Shown piece by piece: positions 60,022-64,000 of a DNA stretch of 64,000 bases. The notes under the pieces are model-generated. The model was not told the DNA's origin, searched no databases, and saw nothing but the letters and a program-made list of their open reading frames with translations. This stretch comes from Paenibacillus sp. UNC451MF (lineage in GTDB: Bacteria > Bacillota > Bacilli > Paenibacillales > NBRC-103111): NCBI RefSeq assembly GCF_000686845.1, contig NZ_JMLS01000030.1:1-64000 (forward strand). Direction: 5' to 3'. Numbering within the stretch: position 1 is the first letter of the stretch; each line of letters opens with the position of its first letter. A program made the translations under genes and the position numbers.

Positions 60022-60906
60022 GTGGGAGCTTTTGGCGGCTTAATTTTAACAAAAAGTGGTTTAGCGCTTCAATCCAAGGTGCAATTAGGGACAACGCTTC
60101 ATTTCACACGAATCGCGATGGGTGACGGCAGCTTGACCGGTCAATCTATCGTTGATTTAAAAACCATGATTAGTGAGAAAAAGTCTTTGCCCATTACAAA
60201 GGCTGAGAAATTACCCAGTAATCAGGCAGTCGTTGGTGCGGTTTTAAACAATCAGGACATATCAACAGGTTTTTATTTCCGTGAAATCGGTGTGTTTGCC
60301 CAAAATCCAGACGGGGGAAGCGAGATCCTGTATTGTTATGCGAACGCTGGTAAAGATGCGGAGTATATCCCAGCTGCAGGCGGCGCGGATATCCTTGAAC
60401 GGTACATTAATGCCATTGTCATTGTGGGGAATACAGCCAATATATCGGCTACAATCGATCAGTCATTGATCTATTTGACGATGCAAGATTTTAATCAGCA
60501 TGTAAATGATAAAGCAGCTCATGGTGCTACACCTGCAGCAACAGCAAACGCGATTGTGCGCCGCGATGATGCAGGCAGATTTAAAGCCAGTGCTCCAGCT
60601 GCAAGTGATGATGTGACTCGAAAAGCAGAGGTGGATGCGGTTCAAACCAATCTGACCAATCACACGAATGCTGGCACAGTCCATGGCTCTACTCCTTCGG
60701 CCACACCTAATGCAATAGCCCAACGGGATGCAAACGGGAGGCTTAAAGCAGCTGCACCGGCTGCAAGTGATGATGTGGCTCGAAAGGCGGAAGTGGATGA
60801 CATTCGTTCAGACGCTACGAAGCCATTCAGAGTTGAGGTAAGGACTACTGATCCAGTCAACCCAGAACCAGGTCAAGTATGGTGCCGAGAAGATCTGTTG
60901 TTGTAG
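60022..60906 (+). CDS. tail fibre protein (P2 gpH N-terminal type) with tandem repeat
   Basis: A 294-residue protein. The N-terminal about 150 residues are the DUF3751-type baseplate attachment domain (GAFGGLILTKSGLALQSK, QDISTGFYFREIGVFA). Two tandem 54-residue repeats follow (residues 160-213 and 214-267), each with HG-TP-AT-NAI-RRD and ASDDV-RKAEVD. The end is short and lacks a classic receptor-binding tip. Probably a connector carrying the larger fibre encoded next. Confidence 0.82.
   Translation: MGAFGGLILTKSGLALQSKVQLGTTLHFTRIAMGDGSLTGQSIVDLKTMISEKKSLPITKAEKLPSNQAVVGAVLNNQDISTGFYFREIGVFAQNPDGGSEILYCYANAGKDAEYIPAAGGADILERYINAIVIVGNTANISATIDQSLIYLTMQDFNQHVNDKAAHGATPAATANAIVRRDDAGRFKASAPAASDDVTRKAEVDAVQTNLTNHTNAGTVHGSTPSATPNAIAQRDANGRLKAAAPAASDDVARKAEVDDIRSDATKPFRVEVRTTDPVNPEPGQVWCREDLLL
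60499..60822 (+). repeat. two 162-bp tandem repeats in the tail fibre gene
   Basis: Units 60499-60660 and 60661-60822 code for similar 54-residue segments; the DNA is also similar, e.g. GCAAGTGATGATGTG at 60601 and 60763, exactly 162 bp apart. Confidence 0.8.
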
Positions 60907-60920
60907 GAGGCAAATAACTT

Positions 60921-63521
60921 ATGGCAGTGGCAACTTTATATGCAAATAAATCCACATGGTGTAATTATGAGTACAGATCTAACTCGTATGTTGTTACTTT
61001 AAATTCAACAGGCACCCCCCAGTTATCATTTTATGGGACGTATGACAGTGACAATGGCGACTATCAAGACTTGCAATACATTGACTTTAATTGGAACGAC
61101 TTGCCTGCTAATGTAGTCATAAACAGTGCAGTCTTGCGATTATACGGGAATTCAAAGAGTGGCAACGTTCAATATAAATTTTCACGAATAACTAGCGGTT
61201 GGTCTGCTGGAAACCGTCCAGATTTTACCGACGGAAATGCTTTGACGGGGTACACAAATACACTCGCCGTAAATACTTATAATGATTTCAATGTAACTCA
61301 GTTAGTCAGGGACATGGGCAATAGTAGGCTTGGGTTCAGACTCGCAAAAGCCGATAATACAGGTGAATTTGGTGGATTTTATTACCAAGGCATAGCCGGT
61401 GCTAATAAGCCATATTTAGTGGTTGATTATACAATACCAAATGTATCTCCAAATGGACCATTACTAAATACTCCGACAAATGGCGCATGGTATAACTCTC
61501 CACGCCCATATTTTACATGGGCATTCAGTGATAATGATGCAGGAGATTATCAAAGCGCGTTCCAAATCCAAGTATCAGCAGATTCAAATTTTGCTAGTGG
61601 TTGGGTAGGAGACACGGGGTATACGCCAGGCTCGAGGCAAGATTGGACATGGACACATGATCTTGGCGATGGCGTGTATTATTATAGAATTAGAACATGG
61701 GATAGTAAGGGGTGGGAGGGTCCTTGGTCATGGGTTCCAGTCTTTGGAATAGATGCCGGTAAACCATCGGTTTCTATTACATCACCTCCTAACAATCATT
61801 CACAAAAAGACCAAAATATAGTTATATACTGGGAATACACTGATAACACCGCTCAAAAAGGTTTCAATATTGAAATTGTAAATAAGGAATATACAGCCAC
61901 AATATGGAGTAGCGGTTGGAGATATGAAACCGATAGAAGAAGCTATGTGTTACCTAAAATGGGTGATAATATTAGCTTTTTTGTACGTATGTCTGTTATG
62001 GACCAGGGCGGTAATATATCAGGTCCCATTGAATCCACTAACAGGTTTTATTCCATAGACAATACAGCTCCCAATATTGGCAGTGTCTCAGGTCAGCAAT
62101 ACAATAGCAACATTGGAAATACTACTAAAATATATGCTTATAACGTTACTGATAATGTAAGTGTAGTTGCAGTATCCGTGTGGCTAACAAGACCTGATGG
62201 GTCCGCTTATCAAATTGATAATGCAACCTATGACGGAAATTGGTATACGGTAGTTTCTTGGAATGGATTAATGCAAGGAAATTGGGGAATAGATTTCAGA
62301 GGTCATGATGCAGCTGGCAATATAAGTGCAATGGCAAGAGCGTATGTGTATGTTGATTCAACGCCTCCTACAATAGGAAGTGTTGCAGGAGATCAAAATA
62401 ATCGTACAGCTAACCCACAATATACCACCACTCAAGCTAATGGTTCTTTTAGGGTGTGGGCTAAAGATGTTGTCGATAATGGATCGGGTATTAACCGTGT
62501 ACAATTTCCTACTTGTAACTATACACAATCAGGTGGAGCTACTTGGTTGTGGTTTGATGGAATTAGGGAGGCAGGCACGAACAATTGGTACTGTGATATA
62601 CCAATCAATCAGTTCGGAAATGGTGAAGGGGAATATTTAACTGATCCATATGCTTTTGACAATGCTGGTAATCAAGTACAAGCGTCACAACCGAGGGTGC
62701 GGACATTCGTTGATAGAACAGCTCCAACTATTACAAGTGTTCAAGGCTATTCATATACGAATCAAACATCAGGTAATAGGCGCGTATGGGCATATGGCAT
62801 TCAAGATAATCTATCAGGAATATTTAATGTTTATTGTAATTATACGCCACCAGGACAAGCAACTGTTAACGGTGTAGTTGGTGTACAGTCAGGTTCTGAC
62901 TATTATGTTGACATTCCGATTACGGGAGAAGGGGAGTATAAGGTAGATTTTTATTGTCAAGATAAATCTGGAAACTGGATGATTGGAAGTAAGGCGGCCT
63001 ATTTCTTTGTCGACTCTCAACGAGCTAACGATCCGAACATTTCCGTGGTTTGGGGGCTAACGGATGCCACATTCACATGGAGTGAATTCAGCGATCCAGC
63101 CCCGTCTTCAGGTAGGGCTACAACAGATTTCTATCTCGGAGAGTGGAACGGATCGAGCTGGGTCGGGACTCCGATGTTCAACGGTCAGGATATCGGTAAT
63201 GTGACGAGTAAATATGTGCCTGGTTTGAAGCAAGGTACTCGTTATCGATTCACTGTAACCTACCACGATAAAGCTGGGAATGAAAGCTCCTATACCTACC
63301 GCGAGTTCATGACCAAAAAGAAAGTCGGAGTGTATCCGGTCGGAGGGAAGAACGGATCAGTGATTTTGCTGTCCGTTTATGACCCGACATCGGGGGTACT
63401 TGGTTCTAAGGCTTTACGCGTGGGATTGAAGTCGGGCGGGGTCGGATGCTTTGAGTTAGTGTCAACAACAGACCCTAATGCTTCTGCATATCGCATAAGC
63501 AACAAAGCCATATCAAAATAA
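60921..63521 (+). CDS. large tail fibre/adhesin with DNRLRE-like and Ig-like modules
   Basis: An 866-residue protein. The N-terminal about 170 residues resemble the DNRLRE domain of surface proteins (INSAVLRLYGNSKSGNVQYK, then GFRLAKADNTGEF). Four or more Ig/Fn3-like modules follow, with recurrent DN(T)APNIGSV, DSTPPTIGSV and DRTAPTITSV linkers, and an Fn3-like C-terminus. The middle part is clearly A/T-richer than the flanking tail genes and than its own last 480 bp. It probably binds the host surface. No chaperone gene follows in the window. Confidence 0.72.
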   Translation: MAVATLYANKSTWCNYEYRSNSYVVTLNSTGTPQLSFYGTYDSDNGDYQDLQYIDFNWNDLPANVVINSAVLRLYGNSKSGNVQYKFSRITSGWSAGNRPDFTDGNALTGYTNTLAVNTYNDFNVTQLVRDMGNSRLGFRLAKADNTGEFGGFYYQGIAGANKPYLVVDYTIPNVSPNGPLLNTPTNGAWYNSPRPYFTWAFSDNDAGDYQSAFQIQVSADSNFASGWVGDTGYTPGSRQDWTWTHDLGDGVYYYRIRTWDSKGWEGPWSWVPVFGIDAGKPSVSITSPPNNHSQKDQNIVIYWEYTDNTAQKGFNIEIVNKEYTATIWSSGWRYETDRRSYVLPKMGDNISFFVRMSVMDQGGNISGPIESTNRFYSIDNTAPNIGSVSGQQYNSNIGNTTKIYAYNVTDNVSVVAVSVWLTRPDGSAYQIDNATYDGNWYTVVSWNGLMQGNWGIDFRGHDAAGNISAMARAYVYVDSTPPTIGSVAGDQNNRTANPQYTTTQANGSFRVWAKDVVDNGSGINRVQFPTCNYTQSGGATWLWFDGIREAGTNNWYCDIPINQFGNGEGEYLTDPYAFDNAGNQVQASQPRVRTFVDRTAPTITSVQGYSYTNQTSGNRRVWAYGIQDNLSGIFNVYCNYTPPGQATVNGVVGVQSGSDYYVDIPITGEGEYKVDFYCQDKSGNWMIGSKAAYFFVDSQRANDPNISVVWGLTDATFTWSEFSDPAPSSGRATTDFYLGEWNGSSWVGTPMFNGQDIGNVTSKYVPGLKQGTRYRFTVTYHDKAGNESSYTYREFMTKKKVGVYPVGGKNGSVILLSVYDPTSGVLGSKALRVGLKSGGVGCFELVSTTDPNASAYRISNKAISK

Positions 63522-63534
63522 AGGAGCTTAAAAA

Positions 63535-64000
63535 ATGAATAGACAATATCTTTTAAAACGAAGTCCCGAAGATTCTCGGGACTTTTTTCGCGTTCCCAAG
63601 TATTCCATTCTTCCGGATGAAGTGGATTTACGTCCGAATGATGTACCCATTTTTGACCAGGGACATATCGGTTCCTGCACAGCAAATGCAGGCTGCGGAT
63701 TAAGAGAGTTTCTTCGAAAGCGTGAGGATGGTTTAAGCCTATATTTTAACCTCTCTCGCCTTTTTCTCTATTGGCACTCTCGGGAAATGAGAGGATGGGA
63801 GAATGAAGATAGCGGGGCTTTCATTCGTGACATGATGAAAGTGTTAGCAGATATCGGCACATGCACAGAGTCACGCTTCCCTTACATCCAAAACACTTTT
63901 CGCGATAAACCGACAGCAGAGGCGGAAGCAAATGCTGGGGAGCATCGAATCAAAGAATACCACCGCGTTTTTGATTTGAACGGCTTTAAATCGGCGCTTG
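63535..64000 (+). CDS. papain-like C1 family cysteine peptidase (5' part only)
   Basis: The first 155 residues of a C1A-type peptidase. It begins KRSPEDSRDFF, then IFDQGHIGSCTANA with the oxyanion Gln (Q42) and catalytic C48; the His/Asn partners lie beyond the window. No signal peptide. AAGGAG is 6 nt before the ATG, 14 bp after the fibre gene. A terminator-like hairpin lies inside codons 9-18. The role in a phage tail region is unclear: processing of a fibre, or a delivered enzyme. Confidence 0.75.
   Translation, partial: MNRQYLLKRSPEDSRDFFRVPKYSILPDEVDLRPNDVPIFDQGHIGSCTANAGCGLREFLRKREDGLSLYFNLSRLFLYWHSREMRGWENEDSGAFIRDMMKVLADIGTCTESRFPYIQNTFRDKPTAEAEANAGEHRIKEYHRVFDLNGFKSAL
63561..63588 (+). 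terminator. intragenic terminator-like hairpin
   Basis: AAGTCCCGA (63561-63569), 6-nt loop, TCGGGACTT (63576-63584), then TTTT: a perfect 9-bp stem running into six T residues (63583-63588), inside the peptidase coding sequence. Confidence 0.65.

Larger units (their letters stand above)
28591..64000. mobile_element. prophage (myovirus-type), left part
   Basis: Continuous phage modules from integrase to tail fibres: lysogeny (28.6-33.0 kb), replication and small early genes (33-39 kb), cargo (39.2-41.7 kb), packaging and head (42.6-49.3 kb), contractile tail (49.6-63.5 kb). All structural genes are intact and tightly packed, which suggests a complete element. Lysis genes and the right end lie beyond the window. 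Confidence 0.93.

Noticed and set aside
62380-62877. Two plus-strand frames inside the large fibre gene
   Set aside because: Alternative-frame readings of A/T-rich repeat sequence; no ribosome sites.
1-64000. CRISPR arrays, tRNA or rRNA genes, insertion sequences
   Set aside because: No regularly spaced 25-40 bp repeats, no tRNA cloverleaf or rRNA sequence and no transposase were seen; the 11-bp arrays are too short and tightly packed to be CRISPR.

Overview
The window looks like a chromosome segment of a spore-forming, low-to-mid-GC Firmicute of the Paenibacillus/Brevibacillus type. Evidence is the spore protein Tlp, the Bacillus-type pair MrfA/MrfB (YprA/YprB), homologues of YfhP, YlmA and YhfI, strong AGGAGG ribosome binding sites, and frequent TTG and GTG starts. 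The species assignment is inference.

Host part, 1 to about 28,590. Methionine metabolism comes first: acireductone dioxygenase mtnD divergent from cobalamin-dependent methionine synthase metH. RNase Z, spore protein Tlp and an LrgA/LrgB membrane pair follow. Next are two tandem acyltransferases, one OlsB-like and one LpxL-like, and a YfhP homologue whose C-terminal part is deleted and frameshifted. An orphan sugar-binding lipoprotein sits behind a perfect cre site. A DNA-repair group (mrfA, mrfB, an Fpg/Nei glycosylase, endonuclease IV) is followed by a cyclic-phosphate-processing receiver protein with an apparent ATC start, a soluble ABC ATPase, two methyltransferases, an NlpC/P60 cell-wall hydrolase and a YhfI-type hydrolase. 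The last host unit is a Tad/Flp pilus operon (CpaE-like, CpaF, TadB, TadC, Flp prepilin).

Prophage, about 28,591 to the right edge and beyond. It interrupts the Flp prepilin gene, leaving a 39-residue stub. From the left end it carries a large serine integrase, an ImmA-like metalloprotease, a DUF3800 protein and a CI-like repressor on the minus strand. A divergent Cro-like regulator is driven from a promoter whose spacer is exactly one GTTCC-N5-GGAAC operator. Then come replication genes (a DUF4373-type initiator with an apparent CTG start and a DnaC-like loader), many small genes, and an ArpU-type late regulator. A cargo stretch at 39.2-41.7 kb holds a two-TM protein, a TIR/deoxyribosyltransferase-like protein and an antisense membrane microprotein. 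A short tyrosine recombinase follows, then a lambda-like head module (Nu1/GpA terminase, portal, ClpP-like protease, decoration protein, capsid) and a P2-like contractile tail (sheath, tube, frameshifted chaperone, tape measure, X, D, V, U-like, W, J, I, fibres). A papain-like protease is cut by the right edge.

The most striking unexplained structure is a pair of arrays (39,971-40,014 and 40,263-40,306). Each is four 11-bp direct repeats of the TGGCAGA type, ending exactly 16 bp before an extended -10 box. They look like activator-dependent phage promoters, and I infer that the ArpU-type protein just upstream may bind them.
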